Shown here: positions 29,479-40,568 of the stretch, piece by piece
How positions within the stretch are numbered: position 1 is the stretch's first letter
Layout: each line of letters starts with the position of its first letter
Position numbers and translations under genes: made by a program
NCBI GenBank assembly: GCA_030142905.1
Contig: JASJOG010000183.1
Coordinates: forward strand, 1 to 64,000
Length of the DNA: 64,000 bases
From: Heliopora coerulea
Lineage: Eukaryota; Cnidaria; Anthozoa; Scleralcyonacea; Helioporidae
Direction: 5' to 3'
Notes under the pieces: model-generated
Seen by the model: the letters and a program-made list of their open reading frames with translations, nothing else
What the model was told of the DNA's origin: nothing
The model's database searches: none

Positions 29479-31335
29479 ATGTTAAAGAAATTTTATAAAA
29501 ATGAAAAACAAACTGAGACCGGAGGCCTCAGCCCCAAAGGGGAATTATTAACTAGAAAAGGTGTTTTTCCATATGATTGGTTTGATAGTATTCAAAAATT
29601 AAAAGAAGAAAAATTGCCTGATAAAGAATGTTTTTATTCTAAATTAAATGATGAAAATATAAGTGATGAAGATTATGAACACTCACAAAATGTTTGGAAT
29701 AAATTTAATATTAAAAATATGAGACAATATCATGATTTATATTTAAAAACTGATGTGATGCTTTTAGCTGATGTATTTGAAAATTTTAGAAAAGTTTGTA
29801 AACAAAATTATAAATTAGATCCTGCTTGGTATTTTACTTCACCTGGATTAGCTTGGGATGCAATGTTAAAAATTACAAAATCCGCAGGCGGTAAACCGAT
29901 TGAATTGGACCTATTGTCTGATCCGCAAATGTATCTAATGATTGAAAAAGGAATAAGAGGCGGAATTTCAACTATTGTAAAAAGATATGCAAAAGCAAAT
30001 AACAAATATATGGACAGCGAAGCGAACGGAGTTCGATACAACCCTAAAGAAGATAGTGTTTATCTTCCATATTTAGATGCAAATAATTTATATGGATGGG
30101 CAATGAGTAAAAAATTACCTGTGAAAGATTTCAAATGTATGAATGAAAATGAGTTAAATAATTGGGAAAAAATCGCAGACGACCCGAAGGCCGGTTGTAT
30201 TTTAGAAGTTGATTTAGAATATCCAGAAGATTTACATGATTCACACAATGAGTATCCTCTTGCACCAGAAAGATTAAAGGTTGGCCAAGTTGAAAAACTG
30301 ATTCCAAATTTAAATAATAAAGAAAAATATGTTTTACATTGTGAAAACTTGAAATTGTATGAAAAATTGGGACTTCGTTGTACTCGAATTCACAAAGGAA
30401 TTAAATTTTATGAAGAAGATTTCATGAAGCAATATATTGATTTGAATACAAATTTAAGAACAAATGCAAAAAATGATTTTGAAAAAGACTTTTTCAAATT
30501 GATGAATAATTCTGTATTTGGAAAAACTATGGAAAATGTAAGAAATAGAGTTGATATACAATTGGTAAATAGACAAGAAAAAGCATTAAAATTATTTTCA
30601 AAAAGTAATTTTAAAAGTAGGACGATATTTTCTGAAAATCTAATTGCAGTACATAAATATAAAACCAAAATTATTTTGAATAAACCAATATATTTAGGAA
30701 TGAGTATATTAGATCTTAGTAAAACTTTAATGTATGATTTTCATTATAATTATATTAAGAAAAAATACAGCGAAGCTGCATCATTATTATTTACCGATAC
30801 AGATAGTTTAATGTATGAAATTAAAACTGATGATTTTTATAAAGATATTTCTCCAGATGTAAAAAATATGTTTGATACAAGTAATTACCCAAAAGTTCAT
30901 GAATCTGGAATTAAAACCGAGTTAAAGAAAAAGGTTATTGGAATGATGAAAGATGAATGTGGCGGAAAACAAATAGAAGAATTTGTTGGTTTGAGAGCAA
31001 AATTATATGCTTACAAAATGTGTGGAAACGGCGAAGACAACAAAGTAAAAGAAGAAAAAAAATGTAAAGGTGTTAAGAAAAATGTAATTAAAAAAGAAAT
31101 AACATTCCAAAATTACAAAGATTGTTTATTTGATGGAGAAGAACAAACAAGAAAAATGAATTTGATAAGACATAGAAACCATGAACTGTATACAGAAAGT
31201 GTTGAAAAGATTGCTTTGTCATATAAAGATGACAAACGAAACATACTTGAAAATAAAATAGACACTCTTGCATTTGGCCATTACATGAATGAAATGATTG
31301 ACACTTATGAGAATATATTTGGATTTAAACCGTAA
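29479..31335 (+). pseudogene. polB: DNA polymerase B, polymerase domain (broken gene)
   Basis: Continues the polymerase in the same frame after the TGA. Counting from the ATG at 29,479: Exo III-like YHDLYLKTDVMLLAD at about 84-98; motif A YLDANNLYGWAM with Asp200; motif B KLMNNSVFGKT at about 340-350; motif C FTDTDS at 438-443; then the C-terminal KEITFQNYKDCLFD and IFGFKP. This is the protein-primed family B polymerase that copies linear genomes from a terminal protein. All palm motifs are intact. A CCCC-AAA-GGGG hairpin (29,532) and CAGC-GAA-GCTG (30,768) lie within it. The stop is followed after about 55 bp by the right terminal repeat. Confidence 0.9.
29517..29542. repeat. Hairpins GACC-GGA-GGCC and CCCC-AAA-GGGG
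   Basis: One imperfect and one perfect three-base-loop palindrome, in frame between the exonuclease and polymerase domains (ETGGLSPKGE). Confidence 0.75.
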
Positions 31336-31392
31336 AATACTTTATCAGCGAAGCTGTTTAGCAAATAGACTTATTGTTTAAAATTCTGCCAA

Positions 31393-31912
31393 AAAAAAGG
31401 TAATTCCCCCACCAGTCGTTTAGTGACTTTCCCCGCATTCCATACATGCCTAATCTCCCTAACAACTGAGCAAACCGAAAATAGTTTTTTTGTTGACATC
31501 GAGTGAGGCTAGTTGTTAGGGAGATTGAGCATGTATGGAATGTTTGGAATTTATCAGCCTGCTGTGTTAGGTTATTCCCCCAAGACAACATGTCAGCGAA
31601 GCTGTTTGAAACAGCTTTGCTTTGCGACTTCGTCGCTGCACCTTTGGTGCTGAGCCCTTCGGGTGATGAGACCTCTGGTCGATGCTAAAGTTTTGACCCG
31701 TTTTTAAAATGTGTTGAAGTTCCCGGTAACGTTAACAAATTCCTGAAAGAGTCTAGAAGTCGCCGGAAGTGATCGAGCGAAGCTGTAGTGAAGCAGCTGA
31801 AAATTACGTAAACAAGGAAAAGGGTTTTCCCCGACTATTTTTGTCTATTTTGAAAATGTGGAAATTTAGTCAAATCCCAAAATGTGCTAGAATCCCCATA
31901 TTATAGACTACT
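31393..31912 (-). repeat. Polinton right terminal inverted repeat
   Basis: Reverse complement of 12,947-13,466, ending ..CTATAATATGGGG..AG when read inward on the minus strand. It contains the same hairpin cluster and inner palindrome. One base difference from the left copy noticed (31,664). Confidence 0.92.
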
Positions 31913-31918
31913 TACACC
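31913..31918. other. Target-site duplication, right (TACACC)
   Basis: Exact repeat of 12,941-12,946 directly outside the right terminal repeat. Confidence 0.9.
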
Positions 31919-34772
31919 TCTACACCAAGTTTGCGTTTTTTCGACACTTATTGGGTGTAAAATAGAAAACTAGCTTTTTAACCTAGTTGTGGTATATTCA
32001 TACCTCAAAATGGCGTACCTCAACACCAATTAACTGTAATTTTACACTAAAGAATATAAATTTGTTTGGTGTTAACAGCAAGGTTAAATATTAATACTAG
32101 TTCAGTGTAGGATTAAATTTTACAGCAGAGAAACTTTGTTAAAACATTCGTTTGGTGTAAACAGCCAAGTCAGCTATTGAAAATACTTCTCTGCAGATTT
32201 TTAACAAGTTGCTGCTATATTTAAAGGATATTTTCTACGCATATTATAGAAAGTGGAAAAACAATCCAGATGTATAAGATAGGTAAACCTTGAATGCAAT
32301 GTCTTTTCTTTAATGTTATTTCTTGACAATTATATTGGCTCAATAGTCTTAAAATCATAGTTATTAGGAAATGAGCTATATTGGTAGCCTTTAGTCTTTT
32401 TTTTTTTTGCCTTTTATAGCATTGATATTGCGGTTTTAATTATTAAAGCTTAAGTTTCAAAGTTATTATTCCAGTTTTATTGTCTTAATATAATTTTGTA
32501 TAGTTTTATATATATGAGATTTCTTCATTATAACTGGGATGAAATTACTCCAAATGAAAACTGTTGTGTAAAATGTTTTGGAGATAGAATGAAAACATAA
32601 GTTATACAAAGGCCTAAAATAGAACAAAAATAAGTTATAAATAGGTGTACTCTCTTACAGCAAAAATAGTGCACCTTAACTTTGAGTTAATGAAGGCCAT
32701 CTTATCCTATTGTTGTGAACTAACAAGATTTAAAAGTGTGTTACATGAGTTGCCAGTATACTCAATAAAATCTTGGTAAATGACATACGCTGGATGAAAA
32801 TTCACATAGACTTGTATATGATTTCTGTATTCAGAGATTTGGTGTTGATTCAAAAACAATAAAGTTTTGTTACCGTGTACTTGAGTTTTTATGGCCTGCA
32901 TTAGATGAGCAAGGAACATGATCTTGAGAAAAGGATTTAAGAAATATTTATTTAAGAAATTTTTCTTCAATACAAAAGTCTTGATTCAAGCAAAAAAGAT
33001 TTTCTTGTTATTTTCCCTAGAATCAAAGTCCGGAATTTTAGGAAAAAGAATTATTGAAACAACTTTGATTTTTCTTTTTATAAGATATATTAAATTTGAA
33101 ATTTTTTTGGCCGGGAAAAGACCGGTGTGCCAACAGTGACTTAAGGCATAACCAAGGCATTGGAGTTCCTGATTTGGCACAGCACTTTGTAAGCAATATG
33201 CAGTTCCCAAAAGAGTTTTTCAATACACTACTTTTGCAAAGATGGGTTTTGAAAGTGTATGATATGCATAAAGCTCCTACTAATGTTCAATTTCTACTTA
33301 GTTGAACAGCCAGTAATTAGGTGCTTGTTACATTATGTGACCTCAGATTGTTAATTAGTCTACTTTGTTTTGTAAATTACTAAATTAATTATTCTCTTTC
33401 TCTTATTTGAAAAATTGTTTGACAGGTAGTTCTATGTTTGTGTAATATGGTGTTTGTCAAGATTGGCATAAATTTGCACAGGCAATGGGACTTTACACCA
33501 ACTTTGTGCATCCACAACTGCAAACTATTTCACTCCAACTAGATGTAAATATAAACTTTTGAGCGTAAATTCCACAATCACAGTGTAACTTTGCACAAGC
33601 TTGATGTCTCCACAGCTACAAGCCATTTTACACCAGTTGGGTGTAAGTATAAATGTAAGAGTGTAAATTCTACACTGGCAGTGTAATTTTACACCATTAA
33701 GGTGTCCTTACAAGCTCCTTCACATCAAGTTGGTGTGAATAAACAATATTGGTGTACTGTGAAATAGCACTTTTGTGAAGTTAATATACACCATTTATAG
33801 TGTTAAATTTACAAATAATTGTGTTATGTCAACACCGTTAAGAGTGTAAACTTACTCTTCTTTGGTGTCCCCACAGCTGCAATGATTTACACTAATTTTT
33901 GTGTTGTGGTAACACTCGGAGATATACAGTGCACGAAGTATTATATCTGAGGGGGGAATGCTGCTGAAAGTATTCGCGTTTTCAACTCTAACGGTGAAAA
34001 ATCTCAAGCGAAAATTAAGTTTGAAAGAGATTCTCTAATTAGAAAATAGTTACGGAATTATGCAAACTAGGTTTCACAGATCTGTCATAACTCACTTCCT
34101 GCACTGAATATAAAGATAAGTTGAAAGTGCAAATGATATCAACTTTGACGTCAGACTCAGGAATGTGAAAAGAATTTTCACTTGACCGGTTTTAGGGTCG
34201 AGAGTCACTTATACGAGAGATTAGAATCACAAGTCATTATTATTTTGCCGCTTTATGGTGAAGCTATTTTTTTTTTTTTTTTACTTTTGCAGTAGCAAGG
34301 GAAGTTGATTACTCAAAACTCCCGCTTCGTGAGGCCGTTGGTCACACTGCATAATGACTTTTGGAAAACCACGTATATCTTCCAGTTGATTCCACAAAAT
34401 CATGCGAGGCTGTGTAAATGTGGGTACGTATCCCATGACACTAGAGAGCTTAAGCAGCAAGCGTTCTTGATTCACGAACGGATATTCCTTCCAATAAAAT
34501 TTTTCATGTAAAAGAAAGAAAATGAATAATTTCAAACCCCAAGGGCTTCGTCGAACACGTAAAACGTCGTTTTCATTCTATAAAGACGTCAGTGACAGCC
34601 TTTTCACCTTCTAAACACGACAGTCTGCTAATAGAACGTCATCACCTGTCAATTAAGTTCACAACTGACTCGCTGATTAGACATGCTATTATCTTTCCTG
34701 GGATGTTGAGGTTATTTGTCACCTTTGCTCGCACAATACATTCTATTCAATGGCCCATATATCGAAAACACC
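31919..34772. repeat. TTACACC/GGTGTAA-rich repeat region
   Basis: No gene seen. GGTGTAA, TTTACACC and close variants recur many times at 31,919-32,170 and 33,480-33,930, often as short inverted pairs. The left flank just before the Polinton (12,830-12,946) has the same words, so the Polinton probably inserted into a copy of this repeat. Reading frames around 33,000-33,300 show no domain. Confidence 0.5.
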
Positions 34773-34774
34773 TA

Positions 34775-36177
34775 CAGGGGGTGGGCAAAAAAAAAGCGCC
34801 CATCGTCAAAAATATAGTCAATTTGATATAATTGTCACTGGAACAGCAGAAATGAAAGAAAACCGTATATTTTTTAAAAGCTCTCTTGGACATCTGATGA
34901 AAAAGCTTCTAACATACTAAGTTTAAGTGCTAGCATGGAACACACTTCAATTCTTAATACTTTTTATGATAATGTCTTCTGCTAAACATAGTGCATTTTC
35001 TCCTATTTCTTACAAATTAGATGATATGAACTTGTCCATAAATTTATCAAAATATTGCGCATCCTACAATATTTAGTTGATAACTTAAGTACAAAACATT
35101 ATTAGCCAAAAAACCAGTTACATGTGCAATTTTGAACGTTTTCGTTGAGGTTTTATGTGAAAGTGATGTGGCTAGTAAGGGAGTTAAAAAACTCGGCACC
35201 GAGAAATCTGAGATGAAAATTAGAAGGAATCATGAAATTCTTGGATTGCTTCAAGCTGGAGTTACCACGTGTACAGTTTCAAAAATAATTCACATCGACC
35301 TGTTCTGGGAAAAAAAAACAAAAAAATAATTTTGCATTAAGGTAAATTGAGTGGAGATTGCAGTCATGATCCTGGTTCTGGATGGAAACTACCGATCGAA
35401 GTGACCGTTTAATTATTAAAACGTCCAAATCGGGCACCCCAACCAAACATTAGCTAGCTGATAAACTAGAAGCTCAGACAGGGATCAAATTTTCCGCCAA
35501 AACCATAAATCACCTCTTGAAAGAGAAAATTCAAATGGAGAAAAAATCTGAGAAACCAATTGAGAGTGAGAAGAATCGTTTACCGCGATTACCACCTGCT
35601 CGTGAGCATATTAGTGGGAATATTGATGAATGGGGATTTCCTAAATCCCATTTAGAATTTATGGGCTGAGTTGGACTGATTAACAAAAGACCAAAAGTTG
35701 GAAAATGAAAACGAACTTTTTGCAGTAATCAAAAATGGATTACAAACAATCACCAAAGAATATTTGCATCAGCTTATTGAAAGCATGTCTCGTTTATGCA
35801 AAGCTGTGATCAAATTGAAGAGAGTGACAGCTAGGTATTGAATGGTACATACACTAGGCATGTACTTGAGTTACTGTTGTTGCCTGTATAGTTTGTAAAT
35901 AAACTTTTTTGGTGATTGTGCGAACAAATTCATTAGAGTCAAAATGAAGGACATCAGAGATGTACCAGGAATTTGTAAACTATAATATAGTTAAAAACTG
36001 CGCATCGTTTGTGAATTTCAAAAATCGGTTATTAAAATTAAGATTTGAGATATTTGAAATTACTTACATGCATGCATCCTAAAACGATCATTCTTAACCA
36101 AGTCTATTCATCTTGTGATGATTATGTTACGTTAACAATAATTATTTAGGATGGCCACTTTTTTTCCTCTCCCCCTG
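34775..36177 (+). mobile_element. Defective Tc1/mariner-type element
   Basis: Inverted ends CAGGGGGTGGGCAAAAAA (34,775) and, read inward from 36,177, CAGGGGGAGAGGAAAAAA, both flanked by TA, the Tc1/mariner target. The interior keeps a helix-turn-helix-like N-terminal part (about 35,132-35,310: KIRRNHEILGLLQAGVTTCT). It also keeps a C-terminal transposase part (about 35,640-35,840: LWAELDWLTKDQK, then YLHQLIESMSRLCKAVI). Several stops and a missing stretch lie between, so the catalytic core is absent or scrambled. Confidence 0.75.
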
Positions 36178-37262
36178 TATATTCATCAAATCTTCCAGTT
36201 GACGTCCATGACTCGAGAACGTCGGTTGCTCAAGGTCTCTATTAACAATGAAATGGCGCAAGCAATTCGCCGGTTCATTGGGAAACAATAGAATCTCAAA
36301 GAATGTCCAGGAAAGCCGAGACCTCAATTCCACATTCTACCCCTTATCTTCATCTCTCAACTATCTCCTTAATCTACTAGTTCCACACCTCCTACCCCCA
36401 TATCCCATCTTTCTTTATCACCTTTATACTTTACCACTTTCCTACTCCACTGTTCTTCCTTTTTTCACCCCTGAGCCCCAACGTCCCACCATAATCCAAC
36501 CTTTCTTCCTCCACCTCTTAAACACCCTCTCCAATCACTCATCAAACTTCCCTACCGTATTTCCCTGCCCTAACATCATCTTTCACTCCCATTCTCCCAC
36601 CCAATTCCTCGCTTCCCATTCTTCACCTACCTTCTACATCGCACCCACACCTCTTACCTCCAACCTCCAACCTCCTACCCACGGCCCGAAAATCCCTTGC
36701 AAACAAATCTAGCCCTAACTGGGCTAGCATCCACTGACACAAATGAATTAGCATTATATTCAAAGTAGCGTGAAAATAAAATTGACAAATTTCGTTGTAC
36801 TCTTTCAGTACTAAAGGAACAGAGCCGTCTGAATTTAAAATGCACCGGCAAAACTATCATAACTAACCGCACGAATGATAGTTCTCAGCAAGTTTGTTGG
36901 TTGAGTCTTTGAAAAATCAAGCATTTTCATACGTAATTGACGATTTTGTTTACTTGTGCGACCAACAAATGTCATTCGTGCGCGATATTTTTTGATGCGA
37001 CTAATAGCACATAGTTGTACATTAAATGTGCAGCGTTAACTAATATCTATCCAGAACCTTTCCATAAACAATAGTCATGTTTTTGCACGTCATGTTTTGT
37101 TTTAGCGATAAATATTCAGACTGTACCAGCAGATTGGTTCACCAGAGACTGGTAAGTATGCTCATCTCGTTCATTTCCAAGACGATTCAATTCTTGATAC
37201 TCGTTGGAATCGCCATTTTCACAGGCGACTTTGTTCCCAGAGGAGAGTGGCGGTATTTGAAC
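36178..37262. other. Intergenic with a G-depleted tract
   Basis: From about 36,333 to 36,680 the plus strand is almost purely C, T and A with very few G (words such as CCTACCCCCATATCCC). The long frame over it, starting at 36,248, encodes a Pro/Ser/Leu-rich product with no domain and is probably a consequence of composition. The rest shows nothing recognisable. Confidence 0.6.
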
Positions 37263-37439
37263 CTAGTCGTAAAAATTACCATAGAATGTTTCATTAGTAA
37301 TTACTGCTGTGGCCTCGTGTCTTCTTGAATTCCTGAATTTTGTACGGCAAACGGATAAGTTTATAACCACAACAATAAGAACAGCGTTTATAACAACCGA
37401 AATGGCTATTACAATGTACAGCCATGTTTCTGAACACTC
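37263..37439 (-). CDS. Possible last exon of a single-pass membrane protein
   Basis: After an AG acceptor (37,440-37,441) the minus strand is open for 58 codons to TAG. It encodes ECSETW, then a clear transmembrane helix (LYIVIAISVVINAVLIVVVI), then a short cytoplasmic tail with RTKFRNSRRH and a Tyr-containing end (ETFYGNFYD). Such an exon fits the C-terminus of a receptor or adhesion protein. I could not find upstream exons in this window. Confidence 0.45.
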   Translation of the reverse strand, partial: ECSETWLYIVIAISVVINAVLIVVVINLSVCRTKFRNSRRHEATAVITNETFYGNFYD

Positions 37440-38097
37440 CTGGATTTATCGCTGAATCCACCCCCAGATGAGTTAGAAACTGAAAGACAAAATAAGTTGG
37501 AATGACTTACTCAAGGATGTTTCGTTTCTCACCAAATATGTCGATTTACTGAGGTTCGCATGCTGCTATTTTCAATTTCTACAACCTATGTGTATTTCAG
37601 AAACAATTATTGCATCTTTAAGGCTTCTTTTCAAGGCGGGTGTTTCTTTAACCATAAGAACATTCAATTGCATAAACAAAAACAATTTTTGAACAAACGT
37701 TAACAATCGACTCAAACAGGCGAGTGGATGGATGTATTAATAATTATCAAAAGAAAAGATGAGAAGTTTCTCCTCGGGAGTAATGTCTATTCATCTGCTT
37801 TGAGAATATTTCGTCCATTTTGTTTCGTTTTCTCGTAACTTTGTCATCTCATGGACCGTCAAAGTCATGAAAAAGGTTACCACATCAGCGCACGACACAG
37901 TGGGTGAGGGTTATGGTTCAGGGCAGAACTTCCAAACTAATTTGTATGGCTGTTTTTTAAAGAATGACTAACACCCCTACCAAACTTATGCGCTTAAATA
38001 AAAACTGACCATCAGAGATCATGTAATGTTTCCATTCGTTCTTTTAATCGTAATGTTTAATTGCAGATTTGAGTATGATTAAGTTTCACAAAAACTG

Positions 38098-38160
<63 letters not shown>
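38098..38160. repeat. (CA)n microsatellite
   Basis: Uninterrupted CA dinucleotides followed by a short TATATA tail. Confidence 0.95.
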
Positions 38161-38166
<6 letters not shown>

Positions 38167-39199
38167 CATATTTATGTCTACTGAAGATGAATTTGTAGTA
38201 AATTCGAAATATTACTACATTATAATCTCGTCTTGTTTTCACTCAAATCTTGAGTTCCAAGATGTCACTCTTATTCGTAGTATGTTTCGTAATATACTTC
38301 TTAAAGTTATTGGCAGGCACTGGATTTTGATAAAACTATTCTGTTGTAGTTTGATTGCACCAATTTGAGTTGCAAAACTTCAGCATATTTTGTCCAACTT
38401 TTTATGCTGTCAGTAACAATATTTGGCCTTACAACTTCATAGTCTCCCCTTCTGAAGTGTATATTCATCGATGAGGTAGCTCACAAGAGTCTTTGATTAT
38501 ATACTAATCATTGCGTTGGTCGACGTATATGGCTTGATGTCTGAGGTGGTGTTTACATGGAGGCGAGGGTGCCGTCCTAGTGAGACTAACCCTTTTTGCC
38601 GAGATCTCGCTTCCCTGTGAAATCCCTTGTAATATTTGTCACTAAAAGTTGGCCCTCCTATAACGCATGGGTGCCAGATCCAACCCTGCTGGAAGGGCCA
38701 GAAAATTCTCATGTAAAGGCGAAGTGAAAGCCAGCCCCCTTATTATATCCCAGGCCTTACCAAGAGGGCTGGCTCGCCTCCATATAAACACTCCCTGAAT
38801 ATCGTATATCATCTTAAGTATGTTTGCGGATGCGCAATGGAGCTTGCCATTTCTTCAAGATGATCTATATTACTTTCTAATTTCGTGTTGTTGTTGTTTA
38901 GGTCAACCACCTCGAGAAAAATATTCTCGTTTTCACTATATCAAGAAAATGCAGTGTCAAAACACACATATCACATGGTAACAAAATCAGATAACTCTTC
39001 TTACCCGGCTAACTTTTTACGTTCATTCTCTTGACTCTTCACCTCTAACGGAGAAAGATGGAAAGAATGAAGATTACTATCATTAATAAACTTTCAACTA
39101 CTAATTCACAATTTACAATAATCTTTTCACTGCGGGAGCTCTCCCCTAGATTAACCTCTACCCCTTACGCGGAAGAGTTAATTGAGCTGGTTACTACTG

Positions 39200-39560
39200 A
39201 GACAGTCATGACTAACATTGTCATAACTGACATTGTCATAATTTAAATGGTCATAAAAGACATTATCATGATTGACATTGTCATAATTGAGATGGTCATA
39301 ATTTAAATGGTCATGACGGACATTATCATGACTGACATTGTTATAATTTAAATGGTCATAATTTAAATGGTCATGATTGAGATAGTCACAACTGAGATGG
39401 TCACAACTAAGATGGTCATGATTGAAATGGTCATAACTAAGATGGTTATGACCATCTTAGTTATGATCATATTTATGGTCATAGTTATATATATATATAT
39501 ATATATATGGTCATAGTTATGGTCATATTGAAATGGTCATCATTGAGCTGGTCTATCGTC
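39200..39560. repeat. Minisatellite of ATGGTCATAA-type units
   Basis: Degenerate tandem units of about 18-20 bp based on GACATTGTCATAATT and AAATGGTCATAATT. At about 39,440-39,480 the units invert (ATGGTTATGACCATCTTAG) around a TA microsatellite (39,489-39,508). Confidence 0.85.
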
Positions 39561-40411
39561 GAGATAGTCAGATAACTGAGATGGTTATAACTCCTTCACT
39601 GCGGGAGCTCTCTCCTCTTGACGAGTAAAATCATCTGTGGTTAGCCAGACTAAAATAATAGAAGTCTTACGCCACCAGGTGAGAGTTCATGAGGTTAAGG
39701 TGGTAGTCAACCAAACATTTGTGGAAACTTTCCAAATTTCTTAAATAGAAAATTTTTACGCTGCTGAATTGAAGTATTACTGTTTTTTCATCTCCTTTAC
39801 TTATTTTTAAAATATTTCAATGGTTTGCTTCAACATATTAATTTATCTGGAAAGGTGTCATTAAATTTACCATAGCAACCGTATTAGATGGTACCGTTGA
39901 CTTTGATTGCTATTGGCTTTTTAAGTTGGTCGTTCACAGGAGTTTAAATTTTGGCAGAGGAAGGTAACAATCAGTTTCGGTCAGCTAACAAAGTTTTCCG
40001 ACAACAAACATGTATGTTGTGAACGGTTACTTGGAGATCAAAGGCAAAGCCGAAAGAGAACGAGTTCGAATATATATGCGATATAAACATTGAAACTTAA
40101 TTATTCATGTTACGCTCCAACTGTTCAGCGATGACTCATACACCTATTTTAGTGTAAACATGTGTTCGCAGAGGTCCGCCATCGTTTAAGCTAATCAAAA
40201 TTCATCCTCATTTGATCCGCTTAGCCGTTTAAGCTCGTGAGAATCGAAGCCCTTCCGTTCTCACATCGCTGATCATATCTGGCGATAAACACACGGTATT
40301 TCAAAGGCGTTATCGAATTTCAGACAAAATCTCTTCAGTTTTTCCATGTGTAAACACAAACCCTTGATTCTTTTTAACGAACTCGTGTATGTATGGTGTG
40401 AACTCTCTTTT

Positions 40412-40568
40412 AAGGCCGTTTTCCATTACGGTCGCTTTGCCCGCGCGGGCGGAGAGGACACTTTTGAGCATGCGCTTTTGAGCACTGTCGCACAATAACT
40501 CTACAGCGCATGCTCAAAAGTGTCCGCTCCGCCCGCGCGGGCAAAGCGACCGTAATGGAAAACGGCCT
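40412..40568. mobile_element. Fold-back MITE
   Basis: Two arms of about 63 bp (40,412-40,475 and 40,506-40,568) are near-perfect inverted copies, beginning AAGGCCGTTTTCCATTACGG and containing the self-complementary CCCGCGCGGGC. The spacer is about 30 bp. GC content is far above the surroundings. No coding capacity. Confidence 0.8.

Larger units (their letters stand above)
12947..31912. mobile_element. Complete Polinton/Maverick element (18,966 bp)
   Basis: The element is bounded by near-identical inverted repeats of about 514 bp with 5'-AG termini and a 6-bp TACACC duplication. It carries the diagnostic Polinton gene set: protein-primed family B DNA polymerase, retroviral-type integrase with chromodomain, A32/FtsK-like packaging ATPase and capsid-type proteins. 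Genes lie in a leftward block (14,200-19,137) and a rightward block (19,159-31,335), with tiny or overlapping gene junctions as in a virus. It is much more AT-rich than its flanks except for short GC-rich hairpins. The integrase and polymerase are broken, so this copy cannot act alone. No adenovirus-type cysteine protease was recognised. The element is best seen as a recently integrated, now defective provirus-like transposon. Confidence 0.95.

Noticed and set aside
36248..36712. 154-residue Pro/Ser/Leu-rich protein
   Set aside because: It is explained by lack of G and hence of stop codons in a pyrimidine-rich tract; no domain and no splice signals.
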